DNA of 64,000 nt from QUBU01 sp014337915 (GCA_030263395.1 SZOW01000001.1:180469-244468), one strand, 5' to 3'; positions 1-8,517 are shown, counted from the stretch's first letter. Numbers and translations: made by a program. The notes: generated by a model from the sequence alone, not told the origin.

Positions 1-407
1 TCGGCGATCTGCTCGGACGTGCCCTGGTGGAGTTCGAGATTGACGCCAGGGTAGCGCTCACGGAACACACGCAGCACATCGGGCAGCACGTAGCGCGCCT
101 GGGTGTGCGTGGTGGCGATGGCGAGCGTGCCTTCCTGTTCGCCGGACATCTCGCGCGCCAGGCTGCGGATGTTCTGCACCTCGCGGGCGATCTTGCGGGC
201 GCGGGCGATGACATCGCGGCCCGCGGGCGTGATGGCCGCCAGCGACTTGCCCTTGCGGGTGAACAGCTGCACGCCGAGTTCCTGTTCGAGGAGCTTCAGC
301 TGCTTGCTGATGCCGGGCTGGCTGGTGAAGAGCTTCTCGGCCGCAGCCGTGATGTTGAGGCCGCTGTCGGCGATGGCGAGCAGGTACTTGAGTTGCTGGA
401 GCGTCAT
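1..407 (-). CDS. cysB: CysB-type LysR regulator, N-terminal part (cut by window edge)
   Basis: LysR-family transcription activator of sulfur assimilation. Only the first 135 codons lie in the window; the gene runs off the left edge. The N-terminus MTLQQLKYLLAIADS, the winged helix-turn-helix (about residues 1-60, with TSQPGISKQLKLLE as the recognition region) and the start of the effector domain (TTHTQARYVLP) match CysB/Cbl proteins; family members are about 320 residues long. It is transcribed away from cysG across a 212-bp gap that holds two inverted repeats, the usual layout of a LysR regulator controlling its divergent neighbour. The adjacent siroheme and cysteine synthase genes support CysB over a generic LysR. 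Cbl, a close paralogue, cannot be excluded without the C-terminal half. Confidence 0.88.
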   Translation of the reverse strand, partial: MTLQQLKYLLAIADSGLNITAAAEKLFTSQPGISKQLKLLEQELGVQLFTRKGKSLAAITPAGRDVIARARKIAREVQNIRSLAREMSGEQEGTLAIATTHTQARYVLPDVLRVFRERYPGVNLELHQGTSEQIA

Positions 408-462
408 GTCAGCCTCGGCGGGCGCCGGCATCCCGGGTGACGGGGGCCGCGCAGTATATAAC

Positions 463-478
463 CTGCTGTTTACAGCAG
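463..478. promoter_or_regulatory. Inverted repeat between cysB and cysG
   Basis: CTGCTGT and ACAGCAG are perfect 7-base arms separated by two bases. The repeat lies 56 bp upstream of the cysB start, beside the AT-rich TATATAA tract at 455-461. It could be an operator for the divergent pair; no factor can be assigned from sequence alone. Confidence 0.35.
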
Positions 479-511
479 CGTCAGGCCGCGCGTAGATTTT
501 TCCGTTTCTCT

Positions 512-532
512 CTTATTCCTATAACGAATAAG
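512..532. promoter_or_regulatory. Probable CysB binding box
   Basis: CTTATTC and GAATAAG are perfect 7-base inverted arms around a 7-base AT-rich spacer. The site is centred about 98 bp upstream of the cysG start and about 115 bp from the cysB start. It has LysR-type dyad geometry and resembles the TTATTCC/GGAATAA pattern I recall for CysB sites in gammaproteobacteria. CysB is therefore inferred to control cysG and the downstream operon in response to sulfur status. Confidence 0.5.
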
Positions 533-619
533 ACCAGAAATCATCAATCTTTTTCCTGGCGGGCGGCGCAGCCTATCGTGGCGGCCCACGAATGGCCCTC
601 CGGGCCAGGATTACCCCGC

Positions 620-2026
620 ATGGACCACTTCCCGCTGTTCGCCAGGATCGCGCACCAGCCCTGCCTGGTGGTCGGCGGTGGCGTGGTGGCGCTGCGCAAG
701 GCCCGCGAGCTCCTGCGGGCGGGTGCGCGGGTGACGGTCAACGCACCCGAACTGCATGCCGGCATCCGGGAGCTGGCCCGCGCGGGCGCACTGCGGGTCG
801 AACAGCGGCCATTCACGGCCTCCCTGGTCGCGGAATCCTTGCTGGTGATCGCGGCAACGGATGATCGCGACATCAATGCCGCGGTGGCCGCCGCCGCATC
901 AGCACAGTACCGGCTCTGCAATGTCGTCGACGACGGCGACGCCTCTTCCTTCATATTCCCCGCGGTCGTGGAGCGATCGCCAGTCATGGTCGCCATCTCC
1001 AGCGGTGGGCATGCTCCGGTGCTCGCGCGCCTGCTGCGCCAGCGGCTGGAGCAATGGCTGCCGGCAGGGATCGGCGCCCTGGCCCGCTGGGCCGGCCAAT
1101 GGCGCGGCCGGGTCCGCGACGCATTGCCTGCAATCACCGCGCGCCGCGCCTTCTGGGAGGACCTGCTCTCGGGTCCCGCGGCCGATGCCGTCCTGCAGGG
1201 CGACCCTGCGACCGCCGATGCCCTGGCGGCAGGCGCCCTCGCTGGTGAGCCTCCCACCGCTGCCAGCGGTCGCGCCTGGCTGGTGGGAGCCGGCCCCGGC
1301 GATCCCGGGCTGATCTCGGTGCGCGGCCTGCGGGCACTGCAGGAAGCCGATGTGGTGATCCACGACCGCCTGGTCGCGCCGGAGCTGCTGCGCGCCGCGC
1401 GCCGCGAGGCCGAACTGGTCAACGTCGGCAAGCGTGGCGGGCGCCTGTCCACCAGCCAGCAGGTGATCAACGAACTGCTGGTGAGCCGGGTACGCGCCGG
1501 GGCCCGCGTCTGCCGCCTGAAGGGTGGTGACCCGCTGGTCTTCGGCCGCGGCGGCGAGGAAGCGCTGGCGCTGGCGGCGGCCGGCCTGCCCTTCGGGATC
1601 ATCCCCGGCATCACGGCGGCCAGCGCCTGTGGCGCCGCGGCCGGCATTCCGCTGACGCACCGCGGCCTGGCCACGGCGGTGACCCTGGTGACCGCCTCCG
1701 GTGCCAGCGACGGCAACGGCACGGACTGGCGCGGCCTCGCGGCACTGGACTCGACGCTGGCCATCTATATGGGTGGCGCGCGCATCGCCGAAGTCGCCGC
1801 CGAACTGCAGCGCCACGGGCGCCGGCCCGGTACGCCTGCCGCCGTCATCCGCGACGGCACGCTGCCCGGCCAGACGGTACTGACCGGTACGCTGGGTAAC
1901 ATCGCTGCCAGGGCAGCCACCGACAGCCGGCCTGGCGCACCGGCACTGCTGCTCGTCGGCGCAACGGTATCGCTGGCAGCCAGGCTGGCCGGACCAACTC
2001 AACAGATTGACAGGAGAGCCTCATGA
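620..2026 (+). CDS. cysG: Siroheme synthase CysG
   Basis: Trifunctional enzyme of 468 residues that converts uroporphyrinogen III to siroheme, the cofactor of sulfite and nitrite reductases. Residues 1 to about 210 form the dehydrogenase/ferrochelatase half, with nucleotide-binding GGGVVALRK near the N-terminus and SSGGHAPVLARLLR. Residues about 215 onward form the methyltransferase half, with VGAGPGDPGLISVRG, CRLKGGDPLVFGRGGEE and PGITAASACGAAAGIPLTHR. Length is close to E. coli CysG (457 residues). I chose the ATG at 620 because MDHFPLFARI matches the family start; the frame is open further upstream but that part is not conserved. The stop overlaps the cysteine synthase start (ATGA). As first gene of the run, it is probably controlled from the CysB box upstream. 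Confidence 0.95.
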   Translation: MDHFPLFARIAHQPCLVVGGGVVALRKARELLRAGARVTVNAPELHAGIRELARAGALRVEQRPFTASLVAESLLVIAATDDRDINAAVAAAASAQYRLCNVVDDGDASSFIFPAVVERSPVMVAISSGGHAPVLARLLRQRLEQWLPAGIGALARWAGQWRGRVRDALPAITARRAFWEDLLSGPAADAVLQGDPATADALAAGALAGEPPTAASGRAWLVGAGPGDPGLISVRGLRALQEADVVIHDRLVAPELLRAARREAELVNVGKRGGRLSTSQQVINELLVSRVRAGARVCRLKGGDPLVFGRGGEEALALAAAGLPFGIIPGITAASACGAAAGIPLTHRGLATAVTLVTASGASDGNGTDWRGLAALDSTLAIYMGGARIAEVAAELQRHGRRPGTPAAVIRDGTLPGQTVLTGTLGNIAARAATDSRPGAPALLLVGATVSLAARLAGPTQQIDRRAS

Positions 2027-3000
2027 TTCACGACAGCATCCTCGACACCATCGGCGAAACACCGGTGGTGCGCCTCAACCGCATCGCGCCGGAGCATGTG
2101 GAGCTCTACGTGAAGGTCGAGGCATTCAATCCGGCCGGCTCGGTCAAGGATCGCCTGGCATTCGCCATCATCGACGATGCCGAGCGCCGCGGCCTGCTGA
2201 AGCCCGGGCAGACGGTGGTCGAGGCCACCTCGGGCAACACCGGCATCGCACTCGCCATGGTCTGCGCCGCGCGCGGCTATCCCTTCGTCGCCGTGATGAC
2301 GGAGACCTTCTCCATCGAGCGCCGCAAGATCATGCGGGCCTATGGCGCGAAGGTGATCCTCACGCCGGCGGCAGCGCGCGGCACCGGCATGGTGCGCAAG
2401 GCGGAAGAACTGGCCCGGCAGCATGGCTGGTTCCTCGCGCGCCAGTTCCAGAACCCGGCCAATCCGGCGTACCACCGCCAGACCACGGGCCCGGAGATCC
2501 TGCGGGACTTCGCCGGCCGACGGCTGGATTTCTGGGTGACCGGCTGGGGTACCGGTGGCACGCTCACCGGCGCCGGCGAAGTGCTGCGCCTGGCGCGCCC
2601 CGAGGTGAAGATCATCGCCGCCGAACCCGAGGGCGCCTCGCTGCTCGGCGGTGCCGAGTGGAAACCGCACCGCATCCAGGGCTGGACGCCGGATTTCCTG
2701 CCCGAGGTGCTGAACCGCGAGCTGCATGACGAGCTGGTGCGAGTCAACGACGAGGAAGCCAAGGCCACGGCGCGCCGCCTCGCCGCCGAGGAAGGCATCT
2801 TCGTCGGCCTTTCCGCCGGTGCCACGCTCGCTGCGGCGCTGCGTGTGGCACGGCAGGCCACGCCGGGCTCGGTGCTGCTCGCGATGCTGCCCGACACCGG
2901 CGAGCGTTATCTCTCGACCTTCCTGCTCGACGACATCAGCGACGGCTCCGACGACGCCTGGCTCGCCGGCATCGAAGCCGCGGCGGGGCAGCGCGGATGA
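2023..3000 (+). CDS. cysK: Cysteine synthase (O-acetylserine sulfhydrylase)
   Basis: PLP enzyme of 325 residues making cysteine from O-acetylserine and sulfide. Visible motifs are the PLP lysine K42 in NPAGSVKDRLA, the substrate loop TSGNTGIA, and the phosphate-binding GTGGTLTGAG. Length fits the CysK/CysM family (300-325). CysK and CysM cannot be separated with certainty from motifs; I favour the CysK-type class. Its start overlaps cysG by four bases and its stop overlaps the next gene, so translation is probably coupled. Siroheme (for sulfite reductase) and cysteine synthesis are thus made from one transcript under likely CysB control. Confidence 0.9.
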   Translation: MIHDSILDTIGETPVVRLNRIAPEHVELYVKVEAFNPAGSVKDRLAFAIIDDAERRGLLKPGQTVVEATSGNTGIALAMVCAARGYPFVAVMTETFSIERRKIMRAYGAKVILTPAAARGTGMVRKAEELARQHGWFLARQFQNPANPAYHRQTTGPEILRDFAGRRLDFWVTGWGTGGTLTGAGEVLRLARPEVKIIAAEPEGASLLGGAEWKPHRIQGWTPDFLPEVLNRELHDELVRVNDEEAKATARRLAAEEGIFVGLSAGATLAAALRVARQATPGSVLLAMLPDTGERYLSTFLLDDISDGSDDAWLAGIEAAAGQRG

Positions 3001-3911
3001 GTACGCCCGCGCCGCTGGTGGTCGGCCACTGGCCGCAGGGCGTGGCACCGGTCCCTGCCGGGGTCGGCCTCGCAACCATCTGGCGCATCGACACCTGCCT
3101 GCGCAGCCTGCTGGTCGGCGCCGGCCAGGCCGCCGCCAGCACCATAGCGGCACTCACCCCGCCGGAGACCCGCCATGGCGCTGCCGCCTACGCCTTCCTG
3201 CTGGAATTCAGCTGCGGCCTGAAAAGCGCCATCCCTGGCGAGACCAATGTCTTTGGCCAGTTCCGCCGTGCCTGGGAGACGTTCCGGGACAACGCCCCGG
3301 CCGCCGCGGCGGACGCGCTCGCTCCAGTCGTCACCGGGCTGGTCAGGGACACGCGCGCCATCCGCAACACACACCTCGACGACATCGGCGGCGCCTCCTA
3401 CGGTAGTCTCGTGCGACGCCTGCTGCGCGCTGCGCCCGCGGAGCCGCTGCTCGTCGTCGGCGCGGGCGAGCTGGCGCAGTCACTGCTGCCGTTCTTCCGT
3501 GCCCAGTCGATCGGCACCTGGAGCCGCCGGCCGCCGGGTGCCGCCTTCGTCGCGGCGGGGCGCGTGTTCGCGGCCGAGGCCGGCGCTGAGGCTGCCCGGT
3601 GGGCCCGCCACGTCGTCATCACCACGCCGGTGGACCCGGCGAACGACGGCCGCTGGTTCGACTGGCTCGAGGCTGCCGGCACCGCAAGGTCGCTGGTCCA
3701 CCTCGGCCGGCGGCGTGGCAGCGGACAGCCATGGCCTGCAGGAATCCACAGCCACGACCTCGATGACGTCTTCGACCTGCGCCGCTCGCAGCAGAACATC
3801 CGCTCGCTGCAGGTCGCACGCGCCCGGCAGGACTGCCGGCAGCGCGCCCGGGAATGGGCTGCAACGGCCGCTGCGGCGACTACCTCCTGGCCCCATCGGG
3901 CGGCAGGCTGA
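2997..3911 (+). CDS. Shortened glutamyl-tRNA reductase-like protein
   Basis: A 304-residue protein resembling HemA, which reduces glutamyl-tRNA to glutamate-1-semialdehyde. The catalytic-cysteine motif STCNRTE appears as DTCLRSLLV (C34). The helix of HemA that carries LGExQIxGQV appears as IPGETNVFGQFRRAWETF. The NADPH-binding fold starts with LLVVGAGELAQ near residue 155, and the start of the spine helix is present as HDLDDVF. It differs from true HemA (about 420 residues) in a compressed N-terminus and loss of nearly all the C-terminal dimerisation domain. It overlaps the cysteine synthase stop and lies 5 bp before the hemC-hemD fusion, which supports a tetrapyrrole role. It may be active, a scaffold, or degenerate; a normal hemA could lie elsewhere. 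Confidence 0.7.
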   Translation: MSTPAPLVVGHWPQGVAPVPAGVGLATIWRIDTCLRSLLVGAGQAAASTIAALTPPETRHGAAAYAFLLEFSCGLKSAIPGETNVFGQFRRAWETFRDNAPAAAADALAPVVTGLVRDTRAIRNTHLDDIGGASYGSLVRRLLRAAPAEPLLVVGAGELAQSLLPFFRAQSIGTWSRRPPGAAFVAAGRVFAAEAGAEAARWARHVVITTPVDPANDGRWFDWLEAAGTARSLVHLGRRRGSGQPWPAGIHSHDLDDVFDLRRSQQNIRSLQVARARQDCRQRAREWAATAAAATTSWPHRAAG

Positions 3912-3916
3912 AGCCG

Positions 3917-5455
3917 ATGGCGCAGCGCTCTACATTACGCTTGGGTACGCGCGGTTCGCTGCTGGCCGTGGCGCAGAGCCGCCTGGTGCTGCGGGCCCTG
4001 CATGCCGTCGATCCTGGCCAGCCGCTGGAACTCGTCAGCGTCGAGACCCGCGGCGACCGCGATCGTGACACGCCGCTCTCCGCGGTGGGCGACCCCGGAT
4101 TTTTTTCGGCCGAGCTCGACAGGGCCCTGCTCACGGAGCAGGTGGACTTCTGCGTGCACTCGATGAAGGACCTGCCGCTGGAGCCGCGGCCCGGCATCCG
4201 CCAGGCCGCCGTGCCGGCACGCGAGCATCCGCACGACGTCGTGCTGTTCCGCGCCGATGCAACGGCACTGCTCGCCAGCGACCAGCCGCTGCGCATCGGC
4301 ACTTCGTCCGCCCGGCGCGCCACGCTGGCCGGCGGCTTCCTGCGCGAAGCACTGCCGCGGCTGGGTGCACAGCCACCGCAACTGACGTTCGCGCCGCTGC
4401 GTGGCCCGGTGGAGCAGCGCCTGGCGCGGCTGCGCCTGCCGCGCGCACATCCACAGGCACTGGACGGTGCGGTGCTGGCGCTGGCCGGCCTGGCGCGCCT
4501 CTGGGGCGACCGCGATGGCCATGCGGCACTGGCGCCGCTGCTGCAGGACACGCGCCTGATGCTGCTGCCGCTGTCGGCCTGCCCGACGGCGGCCGGCCAG
4601 GGCGCGCTCGCCATCGACTGCCGCGACGGCGACGCACGCGTCGCCGGGCTGCTGGCGCAGCTGCACGATGCCGCCACGGCCCGCCGCGTGGCGCGTGAAC
4701 TCTCCCTGGCGGCGGCATTGCCGGCGGGCGAGCGCGACGGCTTCGCGGCGAGCAGCCTGCCCGATGCGAACTGCGGCACGCTGCTGTTCATGGCGGGCAG
4801 CGGCGCATCGCGCCCGTACCACCGCCTCGCCTGGCGCAGGCCGCCGCCACCGGCAGGAGCGCGCGCCTGGGACGGCAGCGACTGGGCCGGGGCGAGCCAT
4901 CTGCGGCGAATCGCGAGGCGTTCCTCCGGCAAGCCGGGAGCACTGTTCCTGGCGCACTGGCGCGCCTGGCCCGGCGCGGCTCCGATGCCGCCGGATACCC
5001 GCGTCTGGGTCAGCGGCGTGGAAAGCTGGCGGCAACTGGCGCGACGCGGGGTCTGGGTCGAGGGCTGCGCGGACAACCTGGGGTTCCGCGCGATCACGCC
5101 GCTGCTGGCCGCAGCCGTGCTGCGACTGCCGCCACTCGCGGACTGGACGGTGATGACACGCGAGGACGCGGTGGCCAGCTGGCACGACAGCGGCGTCGGC
5201 CGGGTGCAGGCCACCTATGCGATCGACAGCCCCAGCGATCCGGTGGCGCTGGCGACGATACGCGCGCGGCTCGCGCAGAGCACGCATTTCTACTGGGGCA
5301 GCGCCGCGCAGTTCCAGGCGCTGCGCGCCTGGCTGCCGGCCGATGCCCACCATGCCTGCGGGCCGGGCAAGACGTTCCAGGCGCTGCGCGCGCAGGGTGT
5401 CGGCAACCTGCACCCCTTCCCTTCCCGACAGGAGTGGCGCTCATGGCTGGCCTGA
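3917..5455 (+). CDS. Hydroxymethylbilane synthase-uroporphyrinogen III synthase fusion (HemC-HemD)
   Basis: A 512-residue two-domain protein. Residues 1 to about 300 resemble porphobilinogen deaminase: LRLGTRGSLLAVAQS, VHSMKDLP with the catalytic aspartate D85, IGTSSARR, an LRGPVEQRLARL substrate-arginine helix and AAGQGALAIDCR. Residues about 320-512 resemble HemD, with TREDAVASW and a terminal HACGPGKTFQAL segment near the end. The dipyrromethane-cofactor cysteine motif (GGCQVPIG in E. coli) is not recognisable; the closest cysteine is C286 in DANCGTLL, in a changed context. The ATG at 3917 is chosen because the HemC homology begins there. The stop overlaps hemB. The fusion would take porphobilinogen to uroporphyrinogen III, the CysG substrate. 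Confidence 0.85.
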   Translation: MAQRSTLRLGTRGSLLAVAQSRLVLRALHAVDPGQPLELVSVETRGDRDRDTPLSAVGDPGFFSAELDRALLTEQVDFCVHSMKDLPLEPRPGIRQAAVPAREHPHDVVLFRADATALLASDQPLRIGTSSARRATLAGGFLREALPRLGAQPPQLTFAPLRGPVEQRLARLRLPRAHPQALDGAVLALAGLARLWGDRDGHAALAPLLQDTRLMLLPLSACPTAAGQGALAIDCRDGDARVAGLLAQLHDAATARRVARELSLAAALPAGERDGFAASSLPDANCGTLLFMAGSGASRPYHRLAWRRPPPPAGARAWDGSDWAGASHLRRIARRSSGKPGALFLAHWRAWPGAAPMPPDTRVWVSGVESWRQLARRGVWVEGCADNLGFRAITPLLAAAVLRLPPLADWTVMTREDAVASWHDSGVGRVQATYAIDSPSDPVALATIRARLAQSTHFYWGSAAQFQALRAWLPADAHHACGPGKTFQALRAQGVGNLHPFPSRQEWRSWLA

Positions 5456-6417
5456 GCCTGCGGCGCACACGACTGGCCGCCGCGACCCGCGAACTGGTGC
5501 GCGAGGTCGACCTCGACCCGCGCAAGCTCATCCAGCCGCTGTTCGTGGTCGAGGGCCTGGCCGCACGCGAGCCGGTGCCCGGCCTCAGCGACGTGTGGCG
5601 CGACACGCCGGAGTCCCTCGCGCGGCAGGTGGAGGCCGATCTCGCTGCCGGCGTGGACAAGTTCCTGCTGTTCGGCGTGCCGGAAACCCGTCGTGAGCAG
5701 AGTTTCGACCACGGCTTCACGGTGGCACAGATCGAAGTGCTGCGCCGGCGCTTCGGCAGCGGCATCTGGCTGGCCGCCGATATCTGCCTGTGCGCGGCCA
5801 CCAGCCACGGGCATTGCGGGCTGCTCAACGAGGCGCGCGACCACGTCGACAACGGCGCCTCGGTGGCGGCGCTGGTCGACTACGCGCTGGCCTGCGCCAC
5901 GGCCGGGGTCGATTGCGTGGCGCCGAGCGACATGATGGATGGGCGCATCGGCGCCATCCGCACCGCATTGCAAGCCGCCGGCCTCGGGCGCACGCTGCTG
6001 ATGAGCTACGCGGCGAAGTTCCATTCGGCGTTCTATGGCCCGTTCCGCCTGGCCGCAGATTCCGCACCGGCCGCCGGCGGTGCACTGCAGGACCGCGCGA
6101 GTTACCAGATCGACCCGGCGCGGCCGACGGATGCGCGGCGCTCGGCGCAGCGCGATGCCGACGAAGGTGCGGACATCCTCATGGTGAAGCCGGGCCTGCC
6201 CTGCCTGGACGTGCTGCGGGATCTTTCCGCCAGCATCCCGCTGCCCTGGGCGGCCTACCAGACCAGCGGCGAGCAGGCGGCGCTCGACCTGCTGGCCGCC
6301 AACGGCCTGGGAGATGCGGCGCGCCTGCAACGGGAGACCTGGATCGCGCTGCGGCGCGCGGGCGCCGACATGATCATCAGCTACGCGGCGCGCCGGGCGC
6401 GCACCCTGCTCGCCTGA
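5443..6417 (+). CDS. hemB: Porphobilinogen synthase (delta-aminolevulinate dehydratase)
   Basis: A 324-residue enzyme that condenses two 5-aminolevulinate molecules to porphobilinogen. The two Schiff-base lysines are clear: K192 in SYAAKFHSAFYGPFR and K249 in MVKPG. The zinc-type triple-cysteine motif is present as DICLCAATSHGHCG, so this is a zinc-dependent enzyme. The ATG at 5443 is preferred over GTG at 5434 because ACAGGAG sits at the right distance. The gene overlaps the 3' end of the hemC-hemD fusion by 13 bases. HemB sequences are usually well conserved, and this one looks fully intact, unlike the HemA- and HemC-like neighbours. Confidence 0.95.
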   Translation: MAGLSLRRTRLAAATRELVREVDLDPRKLIQPLFVVEGLAAREPVPGLSDVWRDTPESLARQVEADLAAGVDKFLLFGVPETRREQSFDHGFTVAQIEVLRRRFGSGIWLAADICLCAATSHGHCGLLNEARDHVDNGASVAALVDYALACATAGVDCVAPSDMMDGRIGAIRTALQAAGLGRTLLMSYAAKFHSAFYGPFRLAADSAPAAGGALQDRASYQIDPARPTDARRSAQRDADEGADILMVKPGLPCLDVLRDLSASIPLPWAAYQTSGEQAALDLLAANGLGDAARLQRETWIALRRAGADMIISYAARRARTLLA

Positions 6418-6427
6418 AGGCCTGCGG

Positions 6428-7717
6428 ATGGCCGCCATGGATCCCGGGACCAGCGCCGAAGAGCTGTTCGCCCGCGCGCTGGCAGTCACGCCGGGCGGCG
6501 TGCATTCCCCGGTGCGGGCGCTGGCCGCCGTGGGTGGCCGGCCGTTTTTCACGCGCCGGGCCGCGGGCGCCTGCCTCGAGGACAGCGAGGGGCGGCGCCT
6601 GCTGGATTTCTGCATGGCCTTCGGGCCGCTGATCCTCGGCCACGCGCATCCGCAGGTGGCGGCGGCCGCCAGCTGCGCGCTCGCCGACGGCTGGAGCTAT
6701 GGCACCGCGGAGCCTTACTCGCTGGAACTCGCGGAGTTCATCAGCGCGCGCCTGCCCTGGGCCGAAAGCATCCGCTTCGTGAATTCCGGGACCGAGGCGG
6801 TGATGTCGGCGCTGCGCCTGGCACGCGGCATCACCGGCCGGGAGCGGCTGCTGAAATTTTCCGGCTGCTACCACGGCCATGCGGATGCCATGCTGATCCG
6901 CGCCGGCTCCGGCCTGGCAACCACCGGCATCGCCGATAGCGCCGGCGTGCCCGCCGCCGTGGCGGCCGATACCGTGGTCGCCCCGCTCGATGACGTCGCG
7001 GCGCTCGAGGACTGCTTCGCCCGCCATGGCCCGCAGCTGGCGGCGGCCATCATCGAGCCGCTGCCGGCGAACCATGGCCTGCTGCCGCAGCGACCGGAGT
7101 TCCTGCAGCGGCTGCGCGAACTCTGCTCGCGCCATGGCAGCCTGCTGATCTTCGACGAGGTCATCAGCGGCTTCCGCGTCGGCTTCGGCGGCATGGCGGC
7201 AGCCACCGGCATCAGGCCGGATCTGGTGACCTGGGGCAAGATCATCGGTGGCGGCTTTCCGGTCGGCGCCTTTGCCGGCCCCCGCGAACTGATGGCCCAG
7301 CTGGCACCGCTGGGCCGCGTGTACCAGGCCGGCACGCTCAGCGCCAACCCGCTGGCCATGCGTGCGGGACTGGCAACACTGCAGCTGCTCGAGTCTGGCG
7401 TCATCTACCGGCAGCTGGAAACGCTGGGCGCAAGGCTCGAAGCGCGCATCCGCGCACTCGGCCTGCACTGCGCGCGCGTCGGCTCGCTGTTCTGGCTGCC
7501 CGGTGGCCCGGCCCGGCCCGGTATGCTGCGCTCGGCCGCGCACTGCGATGCCGGCCTCAGCGCAGGTTACCCGCAGCTGTTCCGGCGCCTGCTGGATGCC
7601 GGCATCTACCTGCCGCCGAGCCCGATGGAGATCGGCTTCCTGTCGGCCGCGCACACCGCCGCCGACATCGACCACCTTGGCGATGCACTGGCCGCTGCGG
7701 ACGCGGAACGGGATTGA
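6428..7717 (+). CDS. hemL: Glutamate-1-semialdehyde 2,1-aminomutase
   Basis: A 429-residue class III aminotransferase-fold PLP enzyme that converts glutamate-1-semialdehyde to 5-aminolevulinate. Motifs: RFVNSGTEAVMSALRLARG, the cofactor aspartate in LIFDEVISGFRVG, and the PLP lysine K271 in TWGKIIGGGFPVGAF. Length is that of the family. It starts 10 bp after hemB. With the HemA-like, HemC-HemD and HemB genes it completes 5-aminolevulinate and uroporphyrinogen III formation within one apparent operon, which begins with cysG. A second ATG at 6437 would remove three residues. Confidence 0.95.
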   Translation: MAAMDPGTSAEELFARALAVTPGGVHSPVRALAAVGGRPFFTRRAAGACLEDSEGRRLLDFCMAFGPLILGHAHPQVAAAASCALADGWSYGTAEPYSLELAEFISARLPWAESIRFVNSGTEAVMSALRLARGITGRERLLKFSGCYHGHADAMLIRAGSGLATTGIADSAGVPAAVAADTVVAPLDDVAALEDCFARHGPQLAAAIIEPLPANHGLLPQRPEFLQRLRELCSRHGSLLIFDEVISGFRVGFGGMAAATGIRPDLVTWGKIIGGGFPVGAFAGPRELMAQLAPLGRVYQAGTLSANPLAMRAGLATLQLLESGVIYRQLETLGARLEARIRALGLHCARVGSLFWLPGGPARPGMLRSAAHCDAGLSAGYPQLFRRLLDAGIYLPPSPMEIGFLSAAHTAADIDHLGDALAAADAERD

Positions 7718-7832
7718 CCCGGGCCGGACAGGTCCACGGCTGCCCCCCGGCCCGTGGTTGTGAACGCCACGGCGATTCTGTGATACTTGGGCAAGTGTTG
7801 CTTTTTGCCCGCTCCACAGGGGGGAGTCGTCC

Positions 7833-8510
7833 ATGAAAGCACTGCAGAAGAAGGCGCTGCCGACCGCGATCGGCCTGGCGCTGGGGATGGGGACACTGCT
7901 GCCGCTCGCCGCTCAGGCCGGCTGGTATGTCGGTGCCGGCGTTGCCAACAGCAGCTTCGATGACGAAATCGGCACCGAGAGTTCGCTGGCCGATGCCATC
8001 CACGCACAGAACCCGGACTCCGCCAGCATCAATGTCGATGACAGCGACACCGGCTGGAAGGTCTTCGGCGGTTTCCAGTTCAACGACTATTTCGCCCTGG
8101 AAGGCCATTACATCGACTTCGGCTCGGCCGAGACCAGCGCCTCGGGCACCTACGACGGCGGCGAGGGCACGAGTTCGTTCTCCGGTTCCGGCAAGGTCGA
8201 CGTCACCGGCTTCGGCGTGTCCGCGGTGGGCTCGCTGCCCTTCATGGAAAACCACTTCGCCCTGCTCGCCAAGATCGGCGTGTTTCGCTGGATGGCCGAC
8301 CAGTCCGGCAACGCCGCGCTCAGCGACGGCGGGAACTGGTGCGCGGCCAACAGCTGCGAGTCGAGCGACGAAGGCATCGACGTCAGCTTCGGCGCCGGCC
8401 TCGACTGGCACATCACCCCGCAGATCAGCGCACGGCTGCTGTGGGAGAACTTCAAGCTGGAGAACGAAGGCGCGGACTTCTATTCCGCGAGCGTCATCTG
8501 GGGCTTCTGA
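7833..8510 (+). CDS. Outer-membrane beta-barrel protein
   Basis: A 225-residue exported protein. An N-terminal signal peptide (KALQKKALPTAIGLALGMG then LPLAAQA) ends at AQA before GWYVGAG. The mature part alternates polar and hydrophobic residues in eight or so strands, such as WKVFGGFQFNDYFALEGHYI, and ends with phenylalanine (SVIWGF), the signature for outer-membrane assembly. It fits the small OmpA-like/OmpX-like barrel superfamily without the peptidoglycan-binding domain. Residues 170-180 carry a CAANSC pair that could form a loop disulfide. GGGGGGAG just upstream is a strong ribosome-binding site. Specific function unknown. Confidence 0.8.
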   Translation: MKALQKKALPTAIGLALGMGTLLPLAAQAGWYVGAGVANSSFDDEIGTESSLADAIHAQNPDSASINVDDSDTGWKVFGGFQFNDYFALEGHYIDFGSAETSASGTYDGGEGTSSFSGSGKVDVTGFGVSAVGSLPFMENHFALLAKIGVFRWMADQSGNAALSDGGNWCAANSCESSDEGIDVSFGAGLDWHITPQISARLLWENFKLENEGADFYSASVIWGF

Positions 8511-8517
8511 GCGCAGC

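Noticed and set aside
7789..7810. GGGCAA/TTGCCC inverted repeat before the barrel-protein gene as a terminator for hemL
   Set aside because: The stem is only 6 bp with a 10-base loop and no following T run.
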